This document shows positions 43,612-55,773 of a DNA stretch of 64,000 nucleotides, piece by piece. This DNA is from Macrolepiota albuminosa (taxonomy: Eukaryota; Basidiomycota; Agaricomycetes; Agaricales; Agaricaceae), in NCBI GenBank assembly GCA_027475525.1, contig JAMWFC010000058.1:248001-312000 (forward strand), in the 5' to 3' direction. Under the pieces are notes generated by a model, which did not search any database, was not told the origin of the DNA, and saw only the letters and a list, made by a program, of their open reading frames with translations. The position numbers and the translations under genes were made by a program. Numbering within the stretch: the stretch's first letter is position 1; each line of letters begins with the position of its first letter.

Positions 43612-43723
43612 AATGTGGTGGCCTGTTTTGAAGACGCGACGACAGCGCGCGGCGAGTACTGAACCACGTACGTCACGTGGCGTTTTGACAGGTTGTCCGC
43701 GAGAGCCAATATCTGGTGAAGCA
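43612..43723. promoter_or_regulatory. Shared mad2/taf5 promoter (112 bp)
   Basis: This is the whole gap between the two divergent start codons. It contains TACGTCACGTGGCG, a CRE/E-box-like core near 43669-43682. No clear TATA box is seen. Confidence 0.5.
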
Positions 43724-46502
43724 ATGTCGACGGCAACACCCCCAGCGTCCTCCCAATCCCCCGCTGCTCCTTCTCCCACACAGGACCCCTCTCATAACGT
43801 CTCTCAAGTAGATCGAGCCGTGCTAGAATATCTCCGTTCACGTGGTCACAACTCGGCGGAGAAGGCATTTCTCGCGGAACTTGAAGGCGCAACACCAGAT
43901 GACAAAGGAAAAGCAGTGGAAACCATCGATGCAGATGAACTAGTAAAAACGCTCGCTGTGTTTGCGCACAAACCATCGCGTCCCGGGGAAAATGTCCTGA
44001 AGGATTCATCAAGTGTCCTACAAGAACTTACTGCAATGGGAAACCCGTCAAATATCCAGAGCTTGATATCAAGCATTGGTTCTGTTGGTGCGGAAGAGAT
44101 ACTTTCTCTTGATCCTACCGACAAACAAGAGGGTTTTCGTGAACTCGAAGCATGGGTAGATGGTTCTCTGGATATGTACAGGGTACGTCCCTCTCCACCG
44201 TTCTCTGCTCCTTCTTATTATACCCCCAAGCCCGAATTTCGACCTATTCTATTCCCAATATTCTGCCATTTCTACCTAGATCTCGTCCAGCATGGATTCA
44301 AAGACGCGGGTAAATAATTCTCCTTGAACTAAAACACAATATTGACGCGTGACGAAGCTCTCCGATTCTTTTCAACCTTCTCGACATCTCTTTCCCCATC
44401 ACATAACGCAACTCTCCACCATATTTCCACTCTTCTACTTCCGGCTCATGTCCAGAATGACGAATTGGCTCAACGATTTAGGAATGAAAAGTTCTCTGTT
44501 CGAATGAGCCGTTCGGGCTTTGGCCTACTTGTTGGGTGGCTCACAGAAGGTGTTGGAGGCGAAGCACTAGGAGCCGGAGATGGGTTTTCTGGGGAGAAGG
44601 GAAAGCGAGGCAGAGCTGCAGTCATGAGAGTCGTAAATAATCACCTTCGCTTTGATGGTAACACTTGCGCGTCCAGCTCATTAACAATACGCATACTCAT
44701 ATACAATGCAGTAACGTCCTCAAACCCGTCATCTGTGTCGCCTCATGCCTGGGAAGAGTCCACAGGCTTACTTTCATCTCTAATACCCAAAGCCAGTGGT
44801 TCAACAAATGCAAATTATACCAGCCCACAGACGTTTAACGCTTCCAAAGGTGATCTCAAGTTGGGACCGGCACCTCTTGGAGATGAGCTTCGTGCTGAGG
44901 CTGAACGTGTTCTGAGAGAACAGGCCATGGTTGAAAGAGATCCCGCTGCACAATACGAGTTTCAAATACCGAGGCCGACTTCTGTACCCGGCATGGTGAT
45001 ACCCTCTGAGTCCGATCTGTTGCCGCATCCCCCGACATTCAAATCTATTGATGTGGAGAGAGAAGTTAGCAATGTGAGAGACGCACGGAAACGAATACGA
45101 CTTGATCCTACAATGCTCGCCAACTTTGATGCCAGCTCCTCTCAAGCCAGTTCTGTGCGTGCACGAGCTCTCCCGAGTATCTGTGCGTATACCCTCCATG
45201 ATGTCGTCGAAGGGTATGGATCGCCTAAGATTTCGATGATTATTTCAAACTCATAAGTCGTATCGATAGTTCCCCGTGCTGCACTTTTTCTTCAGATACG
45301 TCGTTAATGGCCGCAGGATTCTCTGAGAGTTACATTCGACTTTGGAGTCTGAAGAGCGAAAAACTTCAGGGAATGCGGAGCGACTTTAATGCCAACTCTA
45401 TCAAAGATGGTTAGTGACTTGTGACTATTCGTTCATTCGACTTAGAAACAAGTATCAGTTTCATCGTTACAGAAAACCAAGGAAAAGAAAGGAACTACAA
45501 CACGTAAACTCATTGGTCATAGCGGGCCGGTGTATTCCATCGCCTTTGACCCTGTGGGAGGTTCAGCTACTCCACCCAAGTATCTTCTTTCGGCATCTGC
45601 AGACGCAACTACAAGACTCTGGTCCTTAGACACGCTGAGTAACATTGTAGCGTTCCGTGGACACGAGAATCCCGTGTGGGACGTGAAATGGAGTCCAATG
45701 GGCATCTACTTTGCCACTGCGAGCCGGGACAGAACAGCCAGGCTCTGGTCTACCGATCGAGTCTCCTGTTTGAGGATATATGCTGGGCACTTGAGTGATG
45801 TTGACGTAGGTCTTACCATGTCGTTAGACATGTAGACTGACCAATATATTAAGTGTCTCCAATTCCACCCCAACTCTCTCTATTTAGCAACAGGCTCGAG
45901 TGATTGGACAGCACGATTATGGGATATTCAGCGTGGCTCTTGTGTACGGGTCTTCCTGGGTCACCAGGGAGCTGTATCTACGCTTGCTCTAAGTCCTGAC
46001 GGGCGTTATCTTGCCAGCGCAGGTAAGAGTCATCCTTCAGTGACTCCCTTCTTTAACTGACTTCATTGCAGGAGAGGACTTGGCCATAAATCTCTGGGAT
46101 ATTGGATCAGGAAAGCGAATAAAAAAGATGACTGGCCATAGCGCATCCATATATTCACTTGCTTTCAGTGGAGAGTCATCATTGCTTGTGAGTGGAGGGG
46201 CTGATTGCACGGTACGATGCTGGGACGTTAAGGGCCCCGGGGGATCGAAAAGCAAGCCTCGCGAGAACGGATCAATAGGGCTTGCAAATGGCGACAACAC
46301 ATCTCACGGCTATGGGGATGACGACAATTTAGAGACGTGAGTGCATCGCGTTCTATATTATCGGCTCTGCCTTACATTATACGCAAGAATTGATCTCGTG
46401 GCGACTTTCCCAACGAAACGGACGCCTATAACAAATGTTCAATTTACCTCTCGGAATCTTTGCTTGGTTGGCGGTTCATACCTATCTACCGAGTTGCGAT
46501 GA
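43724..46502 (+). CDS. taf5: TFIID/SAGA subunit Taf5
   Basis: The start is ATG 43724; several introns of about 50 bp follow (for example 44183-44230 and 44310-44357). The N-terminus has a LisH-like helix (VDRAVLEYLRSRGHNSAEKAFLAEL). The TAF5 NTD2 fold follows (PEFRPILFPIFCHFYLDLV, LRFFSTFSTSLSPSHN, FSVRMSRSGFGLLVGWL), then a charged linker (RDARKRIRLDPT) and WD40 repeats: IRLWSLKSEKLQG, TRLWSLDTLSNIVAFRGHE, WDVKWSPMGIYFATASRDRTARLWS, TARLWDIQRGSCVRVFLGHQG, INLWDIGSGKRIKKMTGHSASIYSLAF and TVRCWDVKG. The last exon from 46388 gives FPTKRTPITNVQFTSRNLCLVGG, the typical Taf5 ending, with TGA at 46500-46502. It scaffolds TFIID and, in fungi, SAGA. Confidence 0.93.
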
Positions 46503-47022
46503 TTTAGTACGTGACTTCCATATGCCTAAGACAGATTTGATTCACCTTTTGGTCCAGATGCATATATATAAATAGCAGCACTCTTGTGTACTATGTTTCA
46601 CTAGAACCTCACGTATACAAAATACTGATCTCATTGAGACGTCTCGACAGGATTTTGGATGGTTCTACAGAGTTCTCTTGCTATTTCTAGCGCTTTGTCC
46701 GCTATTACCTTGGGTACCCGAGGGAACACCTTTGCGTTGAGGGGACGGATGATTCGGAGGTGAAATATGCTTCCTGAGAGGATTTATCACAGCAGTAGAG
46801 CTTCTGCATTGAGCGATAAAGACGTAGCTAGGCACTTGTGTTTACTAGTTTATCAAGCGCTACAGCAAGTCACGTGTGTCTAAATTGGTTCGCGGTGGGG
46901 CACTGGGCAGTTTCAGCTTTGTTCAACTGACCAAGCCCTCAGCGCTCAGCTCCAACCATCAGGCCGTTGCGCCCATACGGTGTGCTTTTCTTTTTCTCTT
47001 TTCCACCCGTGCCTCTCCCTTC
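46503..47022. other. Intergenic region between taf5 and the next gene
   Basis: About 520 bp hold no convincing frame or RNA gene. A pyrimidine-rich stretch just before 47023 fits a fungal promoter. Confidence 0.5.
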
Positions 47023-47883
47023 ATGATGGAGGACACCATGGAGGTCGATGTTGCAATGGCTCCCCCCGTTCCCCAGCTTCAAGCTGCAGGCTCCTCGCGA
47101 GAATCGCACGATCTTGGTATGCAGAGTACGCCTACTTTCGTGCTGTATATTACCGATCTCATGCTCTATTGTTAATTAAGCTCCACCTCCAACGGTGCCC
47201 ATACCCTCGCGTGACGCCTTCCGCGACATTCAAGTAAAGGTCCACATACGCAGGCCTGAGAGGGACTCTTGGGTATATATGGGAAGAGGCGTCGTCTCAC
47301 AAGAAGTTTCGGGTCATTCTTCCCGAGTTGGTGCGGCAGGTCTCTTTACTATCCTCAGAATGAGCTCAACCACTTCAATCTCAAGTCGTACGCACGGGCT
47401 CTACGGGCAAGATCATGGCTGTTTTCAGTGAAGTTCGTTTCCTAGTCTGATTCTGGTATTAACATTAATTGTTCGTACCTGCCAGACATCTGAACTTCAA
47501 GCTGAGAAGCGTGGAAACTTTGTCGTCGTAGGTTGTGTCGAAGGATCTCGTGTGATCTCTTGGTCTTTGAACGTAAGTTATTCCTACAGATCTTGTCCGT
47601 TGCTTCTTCTCATTACTGGTTTATGCCCGCATAGGCGCTAAACAATTCTGAAACACTGCGCCTCCTAGCGAGCATCGAGCTCGCATGTTACAGGTGCAAA
47701 CAGGCCCTTACAGATCCTCGTCTCCACAGCAAGGGCCGACGTCGGATCGAAAGAGTGATTAAGGACGACCGTCGAAGGAGACATCGCCGTCGAAAGGACC
47801 AAGAAGCCTTGATTGACGCGTTTGCAAAACAGAAATTGAGTCCTGAACCTCCCACAGTCGAGCCCGCGCTACCTGGTGCATAG
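47023..47883 (+). CDS. Unrecognised conserved-looking protein, 208 residues
   Basis: Five exons are inferred: 47023-47116, 47181-47330, 47386-47432, 47486-47572 and 47635-47883; all junctions keep one frame. After an acidic N-terminus (MMEDTMEVDVAMAPP) comes a compact region of alternating strands: RDIQVKVHIRRPERDSWVYMG, then RGVVSQEVSGHSSRVVVRT, a TGKIMAVFSE strand, RGNFVVVGCVEGSRVISWSL and a helix LRLLASIELACYRCKQAL. This pattern of about seven strands and a helix suggests a PH- or EVH1-like fold, which is inference. The end is basic (RRRIERVIKDDRRRRHRRRKDQ), possibly a nuclear signal. Intron 3 uses the unusual donor GTTCGT. I do not recognise a family name. Confidence 0.7.
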
Positions 47884-48352
47884 TGGATGTAACTGTTAAA
47901 CATATAAAGCCAGGTCTCGGACTCCGAATTTGTCATTCTGTAGCTCATTTAGACACGTTACCCATCGACGTGTGTACTTAGAACTTCCTGCGCGTGTGCT
48001 TTTCACCCTATCCATCCAGTTGTACTCCATTTTTTCATCACTCGCTACACGTAAGTATATCCTTTCTTTCCTGTATGTTCAACGAGGAATCATTCAAACA
48101 TGCACTCATTTTTAAATGAAAAAATGTGCGAATCATCGTGGTAACCCAAGAGATCTAATACAACCATCCAACGGTCTACCAGTAATCTTCCAGACCAATG
48201 TCAATAACTGTGGTGTGCAAACATGTAATGACTGGAAGCAGAGAGCTGTGTGTGATAGGTATTGTTGGAAATATAATAGAACATAAAGAGAGTGAGGAAT
48301 ATCTCCAAAAAGATAGATCAATAGCACTAAACATATCGGTCAGATTCCATCA
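47884..48352. other. Intergenic region between convergent genes
   Basis: This is about 470 bp of AT-richer DNA, the 3' ends of two genes. No coding frame or RNA gene is seen. Confidence 0.5.
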
Positions 48353-50158
48353 CTATGATCCCAGTGTTGTCTCAGCATGAGAGGGTCCAGTGGTAGTCGT
48401 GGGAATTGGAGGAGCCCCACGTCGTTCAGAATATTGAGGAGGTAGCTCGACGATGCCGTCCTGATTCGGAGGTGGTAGCTCATCCTCGACGTCAGTGTGC
48501 ACGATGAAGCGCGAAGGCTTATACGCCGACACGCCAGCCAACGCTGCTTTCCGCTGAGCGCTTGACATCGTAGTGGATGCGGTGTCGGAGATCTCGAAAG
48601 GCTGGATCACGGAAGGTGCATTGCTTGTCAGTGTGTAAGGATTAAAAGAATCTGTTTCAGAATCAAGTGAGCGTTGCTGGGAATGATATGGCAGAAGTGA
48701 GTGTTGCGAAGGTTGGTAGTGTGAAGGTTGCTGGTATAGCGATGGTGCATGATGATCAGAGTAAGCTTGAAACTGTGTTAAATTTGGGTACTGGGACTGC
48801 GCCTGATATTGGGATGGTGTGTGTAGGGAGGGAGACCCATGGCTAGCCTGTTGATGGGCATCCGTAAACGGATTCGTATCATATCCATCACCACCAGGAG
48901 CTGATGTAAATGGAGATGCAGAGGCACCAGCGGTCGTAGTAGAAGAGTATGGATAGTTTCCGTATGTATGTGCTGGGTCATAAGTAAGATCAAGGTCAGT
49001 ATTGCGCGATTGCTTCTGATGATTGTTGTTTCTCCTTTTTCTGAGGAAGAACAAACCCAGGGTCACAGCGACAGCGAGAAAAACAAGTCCGCCAATGACC
49101 GTCCCAGCAATTGCTGCTACTGAAGTTTGATGCTCTGCCTCCGGAGTCGTTGAAGGGGAGACGGCGACAGATGGAGTTTGAGAGTTTATGGTAGAAGGAA
49201 CGGGCGTGGAAGCTGAAGCACTGACTATTGCGGTTGAAGAAGGGGAGGAAGAGTTGATGCATGTGGCGTCATCAGTGATGCCGACGGTTTTGATATCAGA
49301 AGTTCCACCATGTCGGCCTCTAGCATCAACCAGTGTGAATAATATAGATGTCCCGGCAGCTACATTAGCTTTCCAGTCGTAAGTGACTGAGCCTATTGGA
49401 GGGACGAGTAGGAAAGTTTCTCCCCCAGGTATTGTGCCCTAGAAATATCTACGTATTAGAACGAAAAATGCGTGAACGTGAGCGCGTCACACACAACAAT
49501 TGTTACTGGTTGTATAGCTCCATTATACCCGCTAAAGACATACGGCCTGCGAAGGGTCAGGGTCAAATAAACAGTGAAAGTATGCACATGCCTGCATTGC
49601 TGCAACGCGGAATTCAGCTCGAATGGAAAATCGATACCTGGTACAGTGAGCATGCTATCTTCATTAGACACGGTCAAAGATATTACCGGGATCTGTAGTA
49701 TTGCACAGCCCGCCATGCGAAGCACCAGTAGTCTGGACATTTGTCGTTCCTCCGGATCCGTAGCCTGTGGCGTCGGACATGGTTATGACGAATCTCTGAC
49801 CAGAAGGAAAGGGAAGCTGAAAGGTAAAAGACCCAGCTCCATTGTTAAAGGCTGTTGATGGTATAGATAGATTCCTTTGTGTGCCGAAAAACTAGAGTAT
49901 AATGATAAGGAAAATGTGCACAGTGATCGTCTGATGGCCGTACCGGATACATGACCAAGGAGAAAGGCGGAGTTCCACCTTTTGGTATCGTAGTCAGATA
50001 GCAAGATAAGATGCCTCTAAGAAGGACTTACCTGTCCAGGAAACACTCAAGTTGTCACATTGAGTGGGCGCGGTTGCAGTGAAGGAAAACGCGTATGTGA
50101 CAGAGATCAGGGCGCATAACACAGAGATCGTCCAAAACATATTTGTGTGGGCGGCCAT
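48353..50158 (-). CDS. Secreted-then-anchored single-TM surface protein of unknown function
   Basis: The start is ATG 50158. Residues 1-22 or so form a signal peptide (MAAHTNMFWTISVLCALISVTYAFS), and the mature part opens with CDNLSVSWTG. Several small exons encode an extracellular part of beta-rich, Ser/Thr-rich sequence. A Ser/Thr/Val-rich stalk and one membrane helix (around 49050-49130) follow, then a KKRR-like stop-transfer and a long cytosolic tail rich in Gln, Ser, Pro and Tyr (YNPYTLTSNAPS, HTDVEDELPPPNQDGIVELPPQYSER). The tail's PPxY-type motif LPPQYSE could recruit WW-domain proteins such as HECT ubiquitin ligases. This architecture is very common in Agaricomycetes but has no assigned role. 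The stop is at 48355-48353. Confidence 0.8.
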
Positions 50159-50804
50159 GGGGAGAAAGGAGAGACGGGTCGGGAAGGGAAACGAAGGGCG
50201 AAACGACAGCGTAGAGAGCGAAACAGCAGGATGACAGGAGGTAAGGATGGTCGACGCAAGATTTATTCATTACGTAATGCATTGATGGTATCACAACTTC
50301 ACTTGGTTGCCTGACAGATCAAACAGAAGTTCGAGTTCCAGGGAATACTTTCCTGAGCCGTCGCCTAACAGCACACGCATGCATATTTTCCCTAACATCA
50401 AGTTGGCTGATTCACCCCAGTCTACAAAACGATAGACTTGAGATGAATGAAGGCGGCGACCGAAGTCACCTGCGATCAGTCAAGGGTGGATGAATGATAC
50501 TCCGTGCTTCCAGTCACTGTCGTCATTCGGACCACAACCGTCTGATTGTTACTATCATACATAACGTATTCAACGAGATCAGCTGAAAACAGCTTGGGAA
50601 GGTATGTTTTGTGGCGCCGCTGGAATCAGATAGGTAGAAGGAAACATCTAAGATCATGTACATCCAAACAATGATTAACCTCCAGCTATTTTTTCATTTT
50701 GTTGCTATAATTGCTCAATCATTCTTTGTAATTGGGTCATCTCAGAAGCAAAAAGATTGATTTGGACAAAAAGGTACATGTTTGTGATATTAACCTCAAA
50801 TCTT
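50159..50804. other. Intergenic region
   Basis: About 650 bp hold no clear gene. The composition falls to AT-rich near 50640, where the MetE-like gene region begins. Confidence 0.5.
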
Positions 50805-52619
50805 TCACCAGATCTGTTTTGCTGCTTCTACAAGCACGGCAAGTTTCTTGTATTCATCCTGTTATGTCACCACAAAATCAATCAAAGAAAAATGAAGAAA
50901 ACAAGGATTATACTTCTTCAGTGACTGGATTACCCTCCCAAGCAGATGCAAATCCACATTGAGTGCTGATACAGAGTCTGTCCAACAATATCAAACTACT
51001 TTCAAATGCAAGAAAACCAACATACTGATTCAAAGCAGTTTGGTGTGTTTTTTCAGGATTATTTTTTGTCATAGCATCAACAGCCTCCATTACACGAGCC
51101 TTGAGCTCTTCCACAGTTTCAAGCTAGAGGCCAAGTTTAAAAATCAGATTATTATACTTTTTTTTTATTTTAATAGAATCATACTTTTGGGTTCTTGGTT
51201 GTAACAAGCCCAAGTACAGCAACTTTGTTGTTTGGAAGATATTTCAGTGGTGTAAAATCTCCTGCACGTTCAGTGTCATATTCTAGCTGTAAGTTTATTA
51301 GTCAAGTACATGAAAAAAGTAGAATTAATAATATATACATAGAAAGTATCCACATCAAGCTTGTTGAAGAGCTTTATGGCAATACGACCATAACTACCTT
51401 GAGAAAAGTGTACACCACCCTATATTTAAAGATCAGTATTTTTAATTTTTAAAAAAAGTGGCAGATTATATACCTTAAAGTTGCCTCGACACATATGAAC
51501 TCCAATAGTAAGATCATTAGGCCGACTTTGAGTACAAACATTGATAGCTTGAATATAGGTATCCAGAAGTGCCTCATGATCAACTCCTGCCTCTTCCATT
51601 TGCAAAATCATGCTGTCATCACAAAAATAACAGAATGTGGGATCATCTATCTGAATATGACCTATAAAAATAAGTTAATATAAAGCAAAATAAATAAATA
51701 AACAACATACGGCATCCTTGCTCATACAACTCCTTGATTTCTGCTTGGTAAGCTACACCAAGATCATTGAAATATTCATCTATAAAGCATCATATATTAA
51801 TAGCTTATATACAAAAAATTAATTAGACAAATTACCATCATTTTTATAAACAGAAAAATCATAAGTCAAATCTGATCCATGACGCTGATGAAACCATGAT
51901 GGTGAACACATGGTAATTTTGATATGCTTCACATCCTATTGATCAAGATTTCAGAATGATTAAACAAATTATAAAAAAACTATAATACTTCTGCAGGAAC
52001 AAGATTTTTGATGTAATTAAATTGATCCAGATAAAAAGGTTTGGTACGTTTGATTTTGCCCTATAACAAAGTATTTGTCTTGCAATATCTCAAGAAAAAG
52101 AAAAAAACTAACTGTGCAAAACACAGTTTCTGCTTCTTTTACACCATATGCATACATTAAACTTATGTGAGGAATGTATTTCTTTCAGAGAATCTTGAGC
52201 AAATTCAAATCATAAAAATAAAATAAAAGCACAGACTTTAAATGTTTCAATTGGACCTTAAAAAGTGTAAAACAGAATAAATCACAAAAAAAAGACAACT
52301 AACGATTTGGTATTACAGTCATACCCTCCAGCTTGTCAAAAACACCTTCAAAAAACACACCTCTATAAAAAGCAGCATATTACTAACAAGCAAAAGTGAC
52401 AGCACATTTGTATTACCTCCTCAATTCACCATCAGTGATAGTCCTCATACCAACATTATACTGGAGCTGTACAACATGTTTGATAGCTTCATCTTCAGCA
52501 GCATGAAGCTCTTCAGCAGAGAACTTATTTTGTTCAAACAGTCTTCGTTTCTCAAAAAGCACTGGAGGACGCAAGAGAGATCCGATATGCTCAGCCCGGA
52601 ATGGAGGATTCAAATGCAT
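50805..52619 (-). CDS. UROD/MetE-like (cobalamin-independent methionine synthase-type) protein
   Basis: This AT-rich multi-exon gene starts at ATG 52619. Exon 1 reads MHLNPPFRAEHIGSLLRPP and ends LRR; then GVFFEGVFDKLEGM, PHISLMYAYGVKEAETV, KIKRTKPFYLDQFNYIKN, VKHIKITMCSPSWFHQRHG, DEYFNDLGVAYQAEIKELYEQGC, IQIDDPTFCYF, LTIGVHMCRGNF, LGLVTTKNPK and LCISTQCGFASAWEGNPV. The last exon ends VLVEAAKQIW with TGA at 50807-50805. These are the motifs of the short fungal proteins related to the catalytic half of MetE, with His, Cys and Glu residues that bind zinc in the family (for example HMCRGN and QCGF). Substrates are not established. All introns splice to an open frame, so it looks functional despite a base composition unlike its neighbours. 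Confidence 0.85.
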
Positions 52620-52837
52620 AGCAGTGTCGGAAGTTGTGTGTGAAAAATATTGACCGGGTCTTTATATCGGGCAGAATACATGATAATCAGGGCAGAGGGG
52701 AATTTGCTGACCACCGGCTGAATCAAACTAAGTGGGGAATGAGAAGATATGGAAGCACATGCACTCATGTTTAGAAGATCTACCCTGCCGCACCGGCAAT
52801 GATGATGGTGGTCAAGAGCAAATACAGCGGTGTTGGG

Positions 52838-52846
52838 TTAGGGTTA
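52838..52846 (+). promoter_or_regulatory. Telobox-like element upstream of the eL13 gene
   Basis: TTAGGGTTA lies 155 bp before the eL13 start, in the 381-bp gap between divergent genes. TTAGGG-type sites bound by Tbf1-like factors drive ribosomal protein genes in several fungi. Its function here is inferred from sequence and position only. Confidence 0.4.
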
Positions 52847-53000
52847 CGGCATGATCCGGCTAGACTGTGCAGCTTGAGCAAGCCACAGATTCTCAATTCG
52901 GCCACAGAAGCAAGCCCCGACGACGACCTCAAGACCACCGTATGTTCCTTCTCATCGCTGTCCACAACGCACTCACTGATTCCTACGCGTAGCTCAAGAC

Positions 53001-53794
53001 ATGGGTTTTGCTCATAACAACGGTCGGTCCACGATCTGCAGCGGCAAAATTGAAGTTGTACTGATCATTGCGTTTTGGCAGTCCTCCACGCCAACCACTT
53101 CCGCAAGGACTGGCAGCGTCGTGTGCGCACCTGGTTCAACCAGCCAGGGCGCAAGCTTCGCAGACGCAACACTCGCAAGGCCAAGGCCGCCACCCTCGGT
53201 GTCCGCCCCCAATCTCTCCTCCGTCCTGCCGTGCGCGGTCAGACCGTCCGCTACAACCGCAAGGTCCGTGAGGGCCGTGGATTCACTCTCGCCGAGCTCA
53301 AGGAGGCCGGTGTTGGAAGGAAAGAAGCGCGTGGTGTTGGGATTGTCGTTGACCACCGGAGGAGAAATCTTAGCGAGGAGGGCAAGAAGGTCAATGTGGA
53401 GAGGCTGAAGGCTTACAAGGCTCGCCTAATTGTCTTCCCCCGCAAGGCTGGCAAGCCCAAAAAGGGTGACTCTTCTGTATGTGATTTGTATTTTTCTACC
53501 GTTGATATTCGATCGAATTCTGGGTTCATAGGCGGAAGACCTCAAGGCCCCGACTACCCGCGCCGCTATTCCCCTTCCCATCGTCGATGTCGCAGAAGCA
53601 CCCCGAAAAATTACTGCCGAGGAGCGCGAGTTCGAGGCATACAAGACTCTTCGCACTGCTCGCGCCAATGCACGGTACGAGGGTGCCCGCAAGGCCCGGG
53701 CCCAGAAGGTTAGCTTTAATAGTTTGCGTAAAACCTTTTCTGACAAGTCTACGTTATGCAGAAAGAGGAGGAGGAGGCAGCCAAGAAGAAATAG
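53001..53794 (+). CDS. rpl13: Cytosolic ribosomal protein eL13
   Basis: Four exons are inferred: 53001-53022 (only seven codons and one base), 53082-53476, 53532-53708 and 53762-53794, giving 208 residues as usual for eL13. The start MGFAHNN joins [22 protein letters not shown], then [47 protein letters not shown] and [14 protein letters not shown], and the end is EEEEAAKKK. It is a structural protein of the 60S subunit. The early first intron after a tiny exon is typical of fungal ribosomal protein genes. It converges with the desaturase gene, 160 bp apart. Confidence 0.95.
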
Positions 53795-53954
53795 ACTGGT
53801 TGACTTTATTACCTCTTTCTACCTTATGCGCATATCCTGTCATATTACAAAATGTTGGCGCGTTCAGAGAGCGGCCGTCTACTGTCATGCCCTATGCACT
53901 GAATATGAGCACATTTACTTTTACTTCCAATAATGGCTGGTATGACAGGCTACT

Positions 53955-55710
53955 CTAAACAGCCTTTTTCTCCGCCGACCGCTTGGCGATGGCTTCTTGA
54001 ATCTCCACCTTGGCAACCTTGCCCATTAGTTTAACCTGTTCCGCCACTCCCTTAAGGACCCCAATCACCTCGGCGTTACCATCGACGAAACCGAACTCGG
54101 CATAGGTTAGACCCTGCTCTTGGGCAAATTCTTTGACTAAAAGGCTCGCGCGCTTGAGGTTGTGGCGGGGCAGGCGAGGGAACAAGTGATGTGTGACTTG
54201 GAGGTGGAGACCACCGTGGATAAAGCCAACGGACTCGTGACAGATAACATCTGTAGTAGTACGCAATTGACGATGTGGGAACGACTCGGTGGGCCCCAAG
54301 TCGGCGGTAGACATGGAGAAATGAGAGAGCACAATCTGTCGTTAGGGTTAGACATGAGTGAGGCAAAAAAAAAAGTGACGACGGACCTGAACATGAAGGG
54401 GACTTGTGACTGCATGACTGACCAAGAGATAGGCGAGGGCGGTCTGCCATGAAGGACAACCATAGAGCACGCGTCCAAACCAACACCAAAAGAAGACAAT
54501 GCCGACGATTTCCATTATCCAGGCCCAGCGACCACCTCTAGCACGACGAGTATCGAAAGCTTTGTTGAAGAGGAAGACGTAGGAATTGACATATAGATTG
54601 AAGCGACCAAAGAGTAAGATGACGTAAAAGAGTTTGTGCTGGATGGCGACAAAGGTTTTAGCGAAGCGATCAAACGACATTGTACGCTTGTAGAACGAGG
54701 ACCACAAAGAGGTGAGAAAGACGGGAGATATGGCGAGAAAGGGAAGGTGCTCGATGTCAGGGTCACTGGAGAGGGTGAGGAGTTGTAGCAGCATAGAAAG
54801 AAAGGACATACTGTGAAGGGTGGTTAGTGACAACTGGAGGACGTTAGCAGCGCTGGTTACACACAAAGCATAAACGCACGATGGTGAATATTGTGGTTCT
54901 AGACGGAGAATGAGACGAGTGAAAGTGAACAGAGAATAGACGGACCTGTATCCACCAGCCGACGCTGAGGCCGCCGATGAAGTCTGCAATGAGAATAGAG
55001 ATTAAATGATCAGTAACCCAGTGGTGGGTGACGCCCCTGTGGCCGAGGTCATGGACGGTAAAGACAAGCTGGTGCCATAAGAGGCCGAGAAAGAGTGCAC
55101 TGGTGATGAACCAGGAGGAACGGTATGCTAGTGCAGAGACGGAAGCGAGGAGGACATATCGGAGGAGCTCTGGGCCATAGCCAGTGAGGTATGGGGTGTT
55201 GTAGAGGCCGGCATCGACGATGCGGCGGTGGAGAGCCTTGTAGGCGCGAGAATGCTGGGCCTGGACGGCGAGGGAGAGTTCTGTGGACGGGGGCTCAAGA
55301 GAGGCGCGGTCTGGAGAGTGGCGCTGGTGGTTGTTGGGGACAAGAAGGATCTGGGAAGACGCGCGAACGGGAGTCGCCTCACTGGACCACTCCAAGGCGT
55401 GCGTGTTGGGATTGAGGGTGCGGACCCAGCCAGACATGACGGGGGGAACGAGGGGCAGCCATGCGCCGTCATCGAGCTCGACGCGGGCGACAGCGTAGCG
55501 GGCGACGAGGGCGAGGGTGCTGTCGGAGTGAAAGGCGTGGATCTCGTCGGTGGCGTCGCGACCGACAAAGTGGAGAATGGCAAGGGCACCGCCGGGATGT
55601 GCAGCGAGCCAGGCAGGGGGCAGACGGAGGAGGAGGCCGTCGAAGACGACGAGGAGAGCGCCGTCGAGGATGCGGGCGGCGACGTCGTCTCTATGGCAAA
55701 GTGGAAGCAT
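53955..55710 (-). CDS. Cytochrome-b5-fused sphingolipid delta-8-type desaturase
   Basis: The start is ATG 55710 (MLPLCHRDDVAARI). An N-terminal cytochrome b5 domain has the haem motif HPGG (AAHPGGALAILHFVGRDATDEIHAFH). The integral membrane desaturase follows with all three histidine boxes: HDLGH (VFTVHDLGHRGVTHH), HNIHH (close to a splice site near 54870) and QVTHH (LQVTHHLFPRLPRHN). Membrane helices lie around RYVLLASVSALAYRS and KLFYVILLFGRFNLY. The QxxHH third box is that of front-end desaturases; in fungi with this layout the substrate is usually the sphingoid base of glucosylceramide in the ER, so delta-8 is likely but unproven. The N-terminus before b5 is short. It is divergent from the Pal1 gene, with start codons about 63 bp apart. 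Confidence 0.88.
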
Positions 55711-55773
55711 GGCGTGGGAAAGTAGCAAAGTGGAGATGTGTCAAGTTGGGCTTGCCCCTTTACCGCGATTACC

